Assembly (NCBI GenBank): GCA_963674495.2
Contig: CAXXLG010000003.1
Coordinates: forward strand, 62,001 to 126,000
DNA length: 64,000 nucleotides
Origin: RGIG3178 sp963674495
GTDB lineage: Bacteria > Bacillota > Clostridia > Christensenellales > QAND01
Direction of reading: 5' to 3'
Translations under genes and position numbers: made by a program
Shown here: positions 23,438 through 30,392 of the stretch, piece after piece
Layout of the letters: each line of letters starts with the position of its first letter
Position numbering within the stretch: the stretch's first letter is position 1
Notes under the pieces: model-generated
Database searches by the model: none
What the model saw: only the letters and a program-made list of their open reading frames with translations
Told to the model about the DNA's origin: nothing

Positions 23438-24349
23438 TTATTCCATATGATCGCTGTCGCCGACAAGCGGGCTGTTCAACAGGCGGAATTTCCGGTTTGT
23501 ATGCCAGATATCCACCAACGCATCGTGGTTCTTGTCGCAGTTTTGCATCAACGTTGCCAGCGCATCAATCTCGCAAAGATCCCGCTCGTTCAGCGCATCG
23601 AACTTACCGGCTATGTAACAGGGTTGAAACAGGTAGGATATCTCATGGTTCATCAACGAATGAAAATCATAAAATACCGCGCGTATGGCGGCCTTGAGCG
23701 CGCAGGTGCCCTTGCTGTCCGCGTATACAAATCGTTGTCCGTCCAGCGCGCCGCTGCGTATGCCAAGCCAGGTTTTTGCGGCATAGTCAAACCGGCCTTT
23801 AGGTATATCGTACGAATCGAATCCCAGCACGTTTGCATCGAAAAATCCGTCGGCATCGAATGAGACCCATCGGTTTTCCCGTTCGTTCCAGTATTGGTTG
23901 ATCCAGTGATCGACGCTTTGGTTATCGTGAAAATACGGGGCAAATCCCGATCTGCAGCGGCAGGGGATACCCTTTGCTTTGAGTATGGCGGACATTAAAA
24001 CGGAGACGTAGCGGCAGGTCACGACGATCTTGTTTTCGACCGCCCTGTCCATGGCAAAGCCCCGCTCGTCCAACCTGAACAGCTCCGCCGTCATGGCGGC
24101 GGCGGTCAATAGAACATCGTCTTCGCACCGCAGCCGGTACCAGGGAAATTTCGTCATGTCCCCGTAGAGCAGATCGCGGTTGGCATTTCGATTGCCCTGT
24201 TTCAATGTAACGCGGTGGATTACCTGGGCGCAAACAAGGTTGCCCAGTATGCGCACATCGTCTGGCAGACCCAAAAAGTAGTGGGCATATGCGCCGACAT
24301 ACGTGTACGGGCCGACGGATGCATAATGGCCTAGTATATCATTGCGCAT
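23438..24349 (-). CDS. Transglutaminase-like superfamily protein
   Basis: 303 aa cytoplasmic protein with the papain-like triad of the transglutaminase core: CRYVSVLMSAILKAKGIPCRCR (Cys helix), VDHWINQYWNE (His strand) and WVSFDADGFF (Asp). Such proteins can be peptidases or cross-linking enzymes; the actual reaction is unknown. The N-terminal 90 residues do not match anything I know. It begins 14 bases downstream of the dCMP deaminase coding end on the same strand, so the two are probably one transcript. Confidence 0.75.
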   Translation of the reverse strand: MRNDILGHYASVGPYTYVGAYAHYFLGLPDDVRILGNLVCAQVIHRVTLKQGNRNANRDLLYGDMTKFPWYRLRCEDDVLLTAAAMTAELFRLDERGFAMDRAVENKIVVTCRYVSVLMSAILKAKGIPCRCRSGFAPYFHDNQSVDHWINQYWNERENRWVSFDADGFFDANVLGFDSYDIPKGRFDYAAKTWLGIRSGALDGQRFVYADSKGTCALKAAIRAVFYDFHSLMNHEISYLFQPCYIAGKFDALNERDLCEIDALATLMQNCDKNHDALVDIWHTNRKFRLLNSPLVGDSDHME

Positions 24350-24363
24350 CTTGGTTCCTCCCG

Positions 24364-24825
24364 TCAGGGTTTTTTGTATTGGATGACAGGGATCATGGCG
24401 GTCTCGAATATCTCTCTGGCGAATTCATCCGGATAATCATATTGATAAACAACGCGCACAATGCCGGCGTTGACAATCATCTTAGCGCAGATTGAACAGG
24501 GTTGGTTGGTGCAGTACAGTGTCGCACCCGCTATGGACACACCGATCTTGGCCGCCTGAATGATGGCATTCTGTTCGGCGTGAATGGCATAGCACAGTTC
24601 CTGCCGTGTTCCGGACTCGATGTCAAGCCGCCGGCGCATGCATTCGCCCTTCTCCATGCAGCTCAATGAACCTGCGGGCGCACCGTTGTAGCCGGTGGTC
24701 AAAATGCGCTTGTCACGCACAACTACCGCGCCGATTTTGCGGTTATCCTGGAAGCAACTGGACCACGTGCCGATCAGTTGGACCAGTTCCATGAAACGGA
24801 CGTCCCATTTGTTGAAATGTGGCAT
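24364..24825 (-). CDS. comEB: dCMP deaminase (ComE operon protein 2 type)
   Basis: Deaminates dCMP to dUMP. 153 aa with zinc-binding HAEQNAI (catalytic Glu) and CTNQPCSICAKM, plus TGYNGAPAGSLSC, the substrate-specificity segment of dCMP deaminases. Start ATG at 24825 behind ATAGGGGG; the open frame continues to 24864 without support. Confidence 0.93.
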   Translation of the reverse strand: MPHFNKWDVRFMELVQLIGTWSSCFQDNRKIGAVVVRDKRILTTGYNGAPAGSLSCMEKGECMRRRLDIESGTRQELCYAIHAEQNAIIQAAKIGVSIAGATLYCTNQPCSICAKMIVNAGIVRVVYQYDYPDEFAREIFETAMIPVIQYKKP

Positions 24826-24991
24826 ATTAAAACCCCCTATCACTTTACTTGTATTGAAGCGCATTTACCCCATAAGCGCAAGCTAAAATATAAAATCGAA
24901 GGAAATATCCGATATTTGGAGAATAAAAAAGGTACAACTTGAAAATCATAGGATATCGGCAATAAATGGAAGATTTTAAGGGTAGTCATAT

Positions 24992-25056
24992 TTGCAAGAA
25001 TTGGTGGGGTTGGCTATATTATACATGTATTAGCACTCGGGGCTTATGAGTGCTAA
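24992..25056 (+). promoter_or_regulatory. groES promoter with CIRCE element
   Basis: TTGCAA (24992-24997) and TATATT (25015-25020), 17 bases apart, are followed by a perfect CIRCE: TTAGCACTC-N9-GAGTGCTAA at 25030-25056. HrcA, encoded at 47.1 kb in this window, binds CIRCE and represses at normal temperature. Confidence 0.95.
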
Positions 25057-25093
25057 CAATTTGAAACGTAATAATAGCACAGGAGGGATATCT

Positions 25094-25381
25094 ATGAAAG
25101 TTAGACCGTTGGGCGAAATGGTGCTTTTACAGCCGGTCGAGCAGGAACAGGTTTCAACGGGTGGAATCATCATTCCGGATACCGCCAAGGAAAAACCGAT
25201 GATGGCTAAGGTAGTTGCGGTGGGCCCGGGCGGCTTGGTGGATGGTAAGGAGATCACCATGACGGTCAAGGAGGGCGACAGAGTGATCTATCGCCGCTAC
25301 GCGGGAACCGAATTAAAACTGGAAGGACAGGACTATGTCATGACGCGCCAGAGCGAGATCATCGGCGTGGTTGAAGACTGA
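25094..25381 (+). CDS. groES: Co-chaperonin GroES
   Basis: 95-aa lid of the GroEL folding chamber. VRPLGEMVLLQPVE, the mobile loop STGGIIIPDTAKEKPM and GDRVIYRRYAGTE are typical. ATG at 25094 follows AGGAGGGATA; the open frame upstream to 25046 runs through the CIRCE. groEL follows 12 bases later. Confidence 0.98.
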   Translation: MKVRPLGEMVLLQPVEQEQVSTGGIIIPDTAKEKPMMAKVVAVGPGGLVDGKEITMTVKEGDRVIYRRYAGTELKLEGQDYVMTRQSEIIGVVED

Positions 25382-25393
25382 GGAGGGAGCAAA

Positions 25394-27016
25394 ATGGCAA
25401 AACAGTTTAAATACAGCGAGGATGCGCGCCGTGCGCTAGAGCGTGGCGTGAATTGTCTGGCGGATATTGTACGCATCACGGTTGGTCCCAAAGGGCGCAA
25501 CGTGGTGTTGGAACGCAAATACGGCGGCCCGATGATCACCAATGACGGCGTGACCATTGCCAAGGAAATCGAGATGGAAGACCCGTTTGAGAACATGGGG
25601 TGCCAGCTCGTGCGCGAGGTGGCGACTAAGACCAATGATATCGCGGGCGATGGGACCACAACCGCTACCATTCTGGCACAGGCTATGATTCGTGAGGGAT
25701 TGAAGAACGTGGCGGCGGGCGCCAACCCCATGGTGATACGGCGTGGTATTGAAGGGGCCGTCAATGTGGCTGTGGATGCGCTCAAGGAATTGAGCAAGCC
25801 CATTGCGGGCAAGCAGAGCATTGCACAAGTTGCGGCAATCTCAGCAACCGACGAGAATGTCGGCGAGCTGATCTCCGATGCAATGGAGAAGGTCGGCAAC
25901 GACGGTGTCATCACGGTCGAGGAGTCCAAGACCATGAAGACCGAGCTCAACGTGGTGGAGGGTATGCAGTTCGACCGCGGCTATGCCTCTGCGTACATGG
26001 CCACCGATATGGAGAAGATGGAAGCGGTGCTGGATGATCCGGCGATTCTGATCACCGAGAAGAAGATCAGCATGATACAGGATTTGCTGCCCATTTTGGA
26101 GAAGGTTGTGCAGCAGGGTCGCAAGATACTCATCATCGCCGAGGACATCGAAGGCGAAGCGCTGGCTACGTTGATTGTCAACCGCATGCGCGGCACGTTG
26201 CAGTGCTGTGCGGTCAAGGCGCCTGGATTTGGCGACCGCCGCAAGGAAATGCTCAAAGACATCGCCGTACTGACCGGCGGTACCGTGATATCGGATGATC
26301 TTGGCATGGATCTGAAGGAGACGGCATTGGATATGCTGGGCAGCGCCCGCCAGGTCATCGTAAACAAGGAGACCACCACCATCGTAGAGGGCGCTGGTAC
26401 CTCGGAGGATATTAAGGCGCGTATTGCGTCTATCAAGAGCCAGATCGAGGAGACCACCTCGGATTATGACCGCGAGAAACTGCAGGAACGCTTGGCGAAG
26501 CTTGCCGGTGGCGTAGCGGTGATCCAGGTTGGTGCGGCGACGGAAGTGGAGATGAAGGAAGCCAAGATGCGCATCGAGGATGCGTTGGCGGCTACCCGTG
26601 CGGCGGTAGAGGAGGGCATCGTGCCCGGCGGCGGCATTGCGCTGTTGTCTATCATCGACAAGATTCGCGAAGCGGCACAGCAGGTAGAAGGCGACAAGCG
26701 CACTGGTATGCTGATCGTAGCGCGTGCATTGGAAGAGCCGGTACGCCAGATTGCCATCAACGCAGGCGTCGAAGGTTCGGTCGTGGTGGAGAATATCATG
26801 CGCGAGAACAAGTCCGGCTACGGTTACGATGCGGCCAAGGGCGAGTACTGTGACATGGAGTCCCACGGCATCATTGACCCGACCAAGGTAGCACGTAGCG
26901 CGCTGCAAAATGCGGCGTCGGTGGCGGCCATCCTTTTGACCACCGAAAGTCTGGTATGTGATATTCCCGTCAAGGAATCAGCGCCGGCAGCGCCGGATAT
27001 GGGCGGTATGTATTAA
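25394..27016 (+). CDS. groEL: Chaperonin GroEL
   Basis: 540-aa subunit of the 14-mer folding chamber. NDIAGDGTTTATILAQAM (ATPase), GGGIALL and the short C-terminal tail DMGGMY fit the family. Start behind GAGGAGGGAGC. Residues follow the bacterial single-copy type throughout. Cotranscribed with groES under CIRCE control. Confidence 0.98.
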   Translation: MAKQFKYSEDARRALERGVNCLADIVRITVGPKGRNVVLERKYGGPMITNDGVTIAKEIEMEDPFENMGCQLVREVATKTNDIAGDGTTTATILAQAMIREGLKNVAAGANPMVIRRGIEGAVNVAVDALKELSKPIAGKQSIAQVAAISATDENVGELISDAMEKVGNDGVITVEESKTMKTELNVVEGMQFDRGYASAYMATDMEKMEAVLDDPAILITEKKISMIQDLLPILEKVVQQGRKILIIAEDIEGEALATLIVNRMRGTLQCCAVKAPGFGDRRKEMLKDIAVLTGGTVISDDLGMDLKETALDMLGSARQVIVNKETTTIVEGAGTSEDIKARIASIKSQIEETTSDYDREKLQERLAKLAGGVAVIQVGAATEVEMKEAKMRIEDALAATRAAVEEGIVPGGGIALLSIIDKIREAAQQVEGDKRTGMLIVARALEEPVRQIAINAGVEGSVVVENIMRENKSGYGYDAAKGEYCDMESHGIIDPTKVARSALQNAASVAAILLTTESLVCDIPVKESAPAAPDMGGMY

Positions 27017-27046
27017 AAACAGCCGTTTGATACTTGGATGTATATA

Positions 27047-27074
27047 CAAAAGCTCCGCTTTGGCGGAGCTTTTG
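27047..27074. terminator. Terminator after groEL
   Basis: CAAAAGCTCCGC pairs with GCGGAGCTTTTG, 4-base loop. Confidence 0.9.
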
Positions 27075-27204
27075 TTGATGTATTGAATGATAAGGCGATG
27101 TTGTTAAGCTTCATGGAGCCGTGGCTTATATTGTACGGACTGAATTAACGACTTGTTCACGACCCGAAAAGTTCCACCAAGGCAAAGCTTATGTTGTAAA
27201 CGAA

Positions 27205-27233
27205 TGGTAAATAATTGCGTGGTAAACAATTGC
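27205..27233. repeat. Short tandem direct repeat
   Basis: TGGTAAATAATTGC and TGGTAAACAATTGC lie 15 bases apart start-to-start between groEL and the Spo0A-like gene. No role is evident. Confidence 0.5.
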
Positions 27234-27255
27234 TATGCTCCAAGGAGTATCTGTT

Positions 27256-27660
27256 TTAGGATGCGTTACTGGGCGTTTGTGCGTCCATCTGAACCCGTTG
27301 TCTGGCAAGAAAGTATTGCGTTCGTATCGCCCTTGCCAGCAGGCCGATGCAACGTGCGTTGGTTGGCGGCGTGGAAACGATGGCAAACAAATTGTTCAGT
27401 GCGGGCACTTCGTTGCGTTTCCATGCTGCTGCAAGAAGATTGCGTATGCCGTGCTCCACGGCGGATACCGAGATACCAAAGGGTTTGGCGATGCGCGGGT
27501 ACAAATTGATGCTCAGACGCAAGGATGTCTGCTTGTCGAGAATTGTCCAATGGATTGCATGCGCCAAATAATGGAATCCTGCATACTGTGGGGAAAGACC
27601 GTAATCAATCAGGCGATTTTCAATAAAGACATATAGTGTATCTACCCTATGTTGACCCAT
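27256..27660 (-). CDS. Stand-alone Spo0A-type C-terminal DNA-binding domain protein
   Basis: 134 aa that line up with the DNA-binding effector domain of the sporulation master regulator Spo0A over nearly the whole length. An N-terminal helix set (LIDYGLSPQYAGFHYLAHAI), LYPRIAKPFGIS, and SAVEHGIRNLLAAAWKR (residues 66-82) correspond to the Spo0A recognition-helix segment, which in B. subtilis reads SRVERAIRHAIEVAWSR. No receiver domain is encoded; the frame upstream to 27753 is not family-like and has no ribosome site. ATG at 27660 follows GAAAGG. It may bind 0A-box-like DNA without phosphorylation, or act as a competitor of Spo0A; both are inference. Confidence 0.85.
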   Translation of the reverse strand: MGQHRVDTLYVFIENRLIDYGLSPQYAGFHYLAHAIHWTILDKQTSLRLSINLYPRIAKPFGISVSAVEHGIRNLLAAAWKRNEVPALNNLFAIVSTPPTNARCIGLLARAIRTQYFLARQRVQMDAQTPSNAS

Positions 27661-27858
27661 GCAATCAAACCTTTCTACATATTGTATTCTGAATATGCTT
27701 TTATCATAAAGCATTATGCGACAAATATAAAGGAAAAATTGACAATAAATCATAAAACGACGAAATTAATTTGATGTATAAGCATTTGTCGATCGGGTTC
27801 CGTGAATGAAAAAAGTGAAGAAACTTGCAAAATTCTGTATTTTATGCGAGAATCAGGC

Positions 27859-27881
27859 TTCGTGATTCAGTGGATCACGAA
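27859..27881. promoter_or_regulatory. Inverted repeat before the EamA gene
   Basis: TTCGTGAT-N7-ATCACGAA, a perfect 8-bp dyad ending 26 bases before the transporter start. The placement suits an operator for an unidentified regulator. Confidence 0.4.
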
Positions 27882-27907
27882 ATACATGGAACAAGGATCG
27901 AATTATA

Positions 27908-28828
27908 ATGCACGAAAAACGCAAAATGCGCATGGCGGAAGGAATGCTTTTGCTAACCGCCATGATATGGGGTAGCGGGTTTGTTGTGATGAAAACCGCA
28001 TTGGATGACATGCCAATACATTTTTTGTTAGGCATGCGGTTTATCATCGCCGCGGCATGCATGCTTGTATTTGTTAGTAAGCGGCTCATCCGTCAAACGC
28101 GTGCCGACATAATCAGAGGATGTGTGCTGGGTCTGGTGATGTATGCCGCCTATGCCACACAAACCTACGGATTGATGTACACCACAGCAGGGCAAAATGC
28201 TTTTTTGACGTCAATATACGTGGTTATGGTGCCTTTGATTGTCTACGCTTGCGGGCGCACGCGTCCACCGGCTATGCAGATGGGCGCTGCGGTGCTGTGT
28301 CTGATAGGCATCAGCTTATTGACGCTCAGCGGGGGCTTTCATATGGGTATTGGGAATGCCCTGTCCCTGTTGTGCGGCGTGCTGTTTGCCGTTCATATCG
28401 TATTGGTGGACCGATTTACCCCAAAAACCGACACGCTGGTGCTGACAAGCATGCAATTTGTGGTCTGCGGTATCCTGGGATTGGGATCTTCTATGTTGTT
28501 TGAAACAGCACCCACCGGGCTACACAACGGCGCTATCGTGTCCATTGCCTATCTGGCCATCGTCTGCACACTTGTGGCGTTGACCATGCAGAACATCGGC
28601 ATTCGCTACGCGGATGCGTCCCATGCTTCATTGATCATGGGAATGGAAGCGCTGTTCGGCGCTGCATTCGGCAGTATATTTTTGCGTGAGGTCATCACGC
28701 TTCGCATATTCCTCGGTAGTGCATTGATCCTATGCTCCATCGTATTGTCAAAGACCCGTCAAAACGGACGAAGCCAAAGCATTGGCAAGTCCGACTTAAG
28801 CGGTAGTTCTTTGACCAGGGAAGTATAG
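27908..28828 (+). CDS. EamA-family (DMT) transporter
   Basis: 306-aa membrane protein with about ten helices in two repeated EamA halves: AEGMLLLTAMIWGSGFVVMK begins the first and LSLLCGVLFAVHIVLVDRF the second. Typical role is export or uptake of small metabolites; the substrate cannot be told. The ribosome site is weak (AAGGATCG). The C-terminus carries about 25 polar residues in the cytoplasm. Monocistronic. Confidence 0.88.
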   Translation: MHEKRKMRMAEGMLLLTAMIWGSGFVVMKTALDDMPIHFLLGMRFIIAAACMLVFVSKRLIRQTRADIIRGCVLGLVMYAAYATQTYGLMYTTAGQNAFLTSIYVVMVPLIVYACGRTRPPAMQMGAAVLCLIGISLLTLSGGFHMGIGNALSLLCGVLFAVHIVLVDRFTPKTDTLVLTSMQFVVCGILGLGSSMLFETAPTGLHNGAIVSIAYLAIVCTLVALTMQNIGIRYADASHASLIMGMEALFGAAFGSIFLREVITLRIFLGSALILCSIVLSKTRQNGRSQSIGKSDLSGSSLTREV

Positions 28829-28892
28829 AATATCAATTTGCGGTAACAATTGCTTCGTTATAGAAGCGTTGCCGTTTGCAGGGAGGAATTTT

Positions 28893-29396
28893 TTGAATTT
28901 CACAAATGTATTGATGACTCTTGTTGCAGTCTGGACCATCGGAACAACGGAGCCTGCGTTGGTAACCACCGTTAATCCAGCACCCGTACAAACGGTTCAG
29001 CAGGAAGCTATATACGAAAAGGCTGTGGCAGCCGAGCCGGCCTACACCGAGGAGGACGTAGCGGCGTTGGCACGTATTGTGTATTGGGAGGCGCGTGGAG
29101 AAAGCAAAGAAGGACAGTTGGCTGTGGCCAACGTGGTGATAAACCGCGCACGCGACGATAGGTGGCCGGATACAATCCAAAAGGTTATCGCGCAGAAGAA
29201 CCAGTTTACGCCATACAAGAGCTCACGGTATTTTAAGGTAAAGGTGTCCGAAGAGCTCTATGAAATCGCCCGCCGTGCCCTTACGGGAGAGCAGGCGGTG
29301 CCGGACGATTATGTCTATTTCTCGGGCGGCAAGCAACGGCGCTATGCCAAGGATTTTATCAAGATCGGGAACCATTATTTCGGCCGGGCAAAATAG
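28893..29396 (+). CDS. SleB-like cell wall hydrolase
   Basis: 167 aa. After a short hydrophobic N-terminus (signal peptide or anchor) and a Val/Ala/Pro linker comes the Hydrolase_2 domain: LARIVYWEARGESKEGQLAVANVVINRA, where the Glu of YWEARGE is the likely catalytic acid, then TIQKVIAQKNQFTPY and RALTGEQAVPDDYVYF. SleB enzymes are lytic transglycosylases of spore cortex; close relatives act in vegetative growth. It lacks the peptidoglycan-binding domain of true SleB. The start is taken as TTG at 28893 after GGGAGG; an upstream TTG at 28869 precedes that site. Confidence 0.87.
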   Translation: MNFTNVLMTLVAVWTIGTTEPALVTTVNPAPVQTVQQEAIYEKAVAAEPAYTEEDVAALARIVYWEARGESKEGQLAVANVVINRARDDRWPDTIQKVIAQKNQFTPYKSSRYFKVKVSEELYEIARRALTGEQAVPDDYVYFSGGKQRRYAKDFIKIGNHYFGRAK

Positions 29397-29408
29397 ATTG
29401 ATACAGGG

Positions 29409-29436
29409 AAAGATTGCCCGTAAAGGGCAATCTTTT
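29409..29436 (+). terminator. Terminator after the SleB-like gene
   Basis: AAAGATTGCCC pairs with GGGCAATCTTT, 5-base loop, with an extra T. Confidence 0.85.
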
Positions 29437-29509
29437 ACTTGCAATATATGGGCGAAATTTGTACAATGACAAAGAGAATGCGAAAAGGTCGGGTGAGGGG
29501 GTATGGTCG

Positions 29510-30109
29510 ATGCAACAGCTACAGCGTAACTGGATTCGTTCAATCCCCAATGTGTTGACAATCCTTCGTTTATTTTTGGTCCCCGTGTTTTTTTATACCT
29601 ATTACCATCCAAATCTATTGCTTCCGCAACGATCTCTGGCGCTTGCGGTGTTTCTGCTGGCCGGTTTCACGGATGTGTTGGATGGCTATATCGCGCGAAA
29701 GTTTGATGCCATTACGGACTTTGGACGGTTGGCCGACCCCGTTGCGGACAAGCTGATGACCATATCGGCGCTGATCTGTTTATGGGAGAGCGGACATATC
29801 AAATGGTTTTTTGTGGTGCTGGTATTGGGCAAGGAAGCAATTATGTTGATCGGCAGCTATGTCATGCTCAAGTCCCATGTGGTGGTGTATTCTAAATGGT
29901 ACGGCAAGGCGGCGACGTTTGTCATGTCGCTGGCCATCGTATTGACGTTTTATCCGCAGACCTACCCTTGGAATACGTACATGCTGTATCTCAGCTTGGC
30001 GTTGACGCTGTATGCGTTGAGCCACTACGTACGTCTTGCGGTCATGCAACTGCGCGAACTGAAGGAACATCCAGACAATCCGCGCGATATCTACAGTGAG
30101 GAAGATTGA
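29510..30109 (+). CDS. pgsA: CDP-alcohol phosphatidyltransferase, probably phosphatidylglycerophosphate synthase
   Basis: Makes phosphatidylglycerophosphate from CDP-diacylglycerol and glycerol-3-phosphate at the membrane. 199 aa, about six helices, with the full family motif DVLDGYIARKF...GRLADPVADK (four Asp at the proper spacing). NWIRSIPNVLTILRL at the start matches PgsA more than PssA or Cls. ATG at 29510 after GGTGAGGGGG; the frame upstream to 29414 has no support. Its stop codon overlaps the -35 box of the valS promoter. Confidence 0.85.
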   Translation: MQQLQRNWIRSIPNVLTILRLFLVPVFFYTYYHPNLLLPQRSLALAVFLLAGFTDVLDGYIARKFDAITDFGRLADPVADKLMTISALICLWESGHIKWFFVVLVLGKEAIMLIGSYVMLKSHVVVYSKWYGKAATFVMSLAIVLTFYPQTYPWNTYMLYLSLALTLYALSHYVRLAVMQLRELKEHPDNPRDIYSEED

Positions 30110-30133
30110 CAAACGGGCTGAATCGCGTATAAT
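30106..30133 (+). promoter_or_regulatory. valS T-box promoter
   Basis: TTGACA (30106-30111) and TATAAT (30128-30133), 16 bases apart; the -35 overlaps the pgsA stop. Confidence 0.85.
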
Positions 30134-30139
30134 TAGATG

Positions 30140-30380
30140 CAATCCAAGCAGGCGTTGATCGGAAGGAGTATGCATGAGTCGGCCGAAAGAGAGAGGACCC
30201 CTTGGCTGTAAGGGTCGTCGGGCCAAGGCGTGCAGAAGTCGTCCGTGAGCCAGTGCAGATAAAAGCTGCGCCGCAGGCGGGCGTTAACCGCATAACGAGG
30301 GGCAAATATTTGCCTGAACAAAGGTGGTACCACGAAGCCGGCTTCGTCCTTTGAAGGATGATGTCGGCGTTTACTTTTTT
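30140..30380 (+). ncRNA. T-box leader of valS
   Basis: A tRNA-sensing transcription attenuator. GGAAGGAGTA near 30160 is the conserved start of Stem I. AAAGGTGGTACCACG (30320-30334) is the T-box that pairs with the tRNA acceptor end; with CCGGCTTCGTCCTTT it folds the antiterminator. The competing terminator pairs GCCGGCTTCGTCCTT with AAGGATGATGTCGGC (two G-U, one mismatch) and ends in TTTTTT at 30375-30380. A GAAGTC at 30235-30240 places a GUC valine codon at a likely specifier position. The downstream gene is valS, which agrees. Uncharged tRNA-Val should favour read-through. Confidence 0.92.
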
Positions 30381-30392
30381 GGAGGGATGGGC

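Noticed and set aside
27075..27255. Possible mobile element or short repeat locus after groEL
   Set aside because: Only one two-copy repeat of 14 bases is seen; no transposase, no terminal repeats.
30324..30392. N-terminal extension of valS
   Set aside because: This stretch is the T-box antiterminator/terminator; the real start has GGAGGG at 30381-30386.
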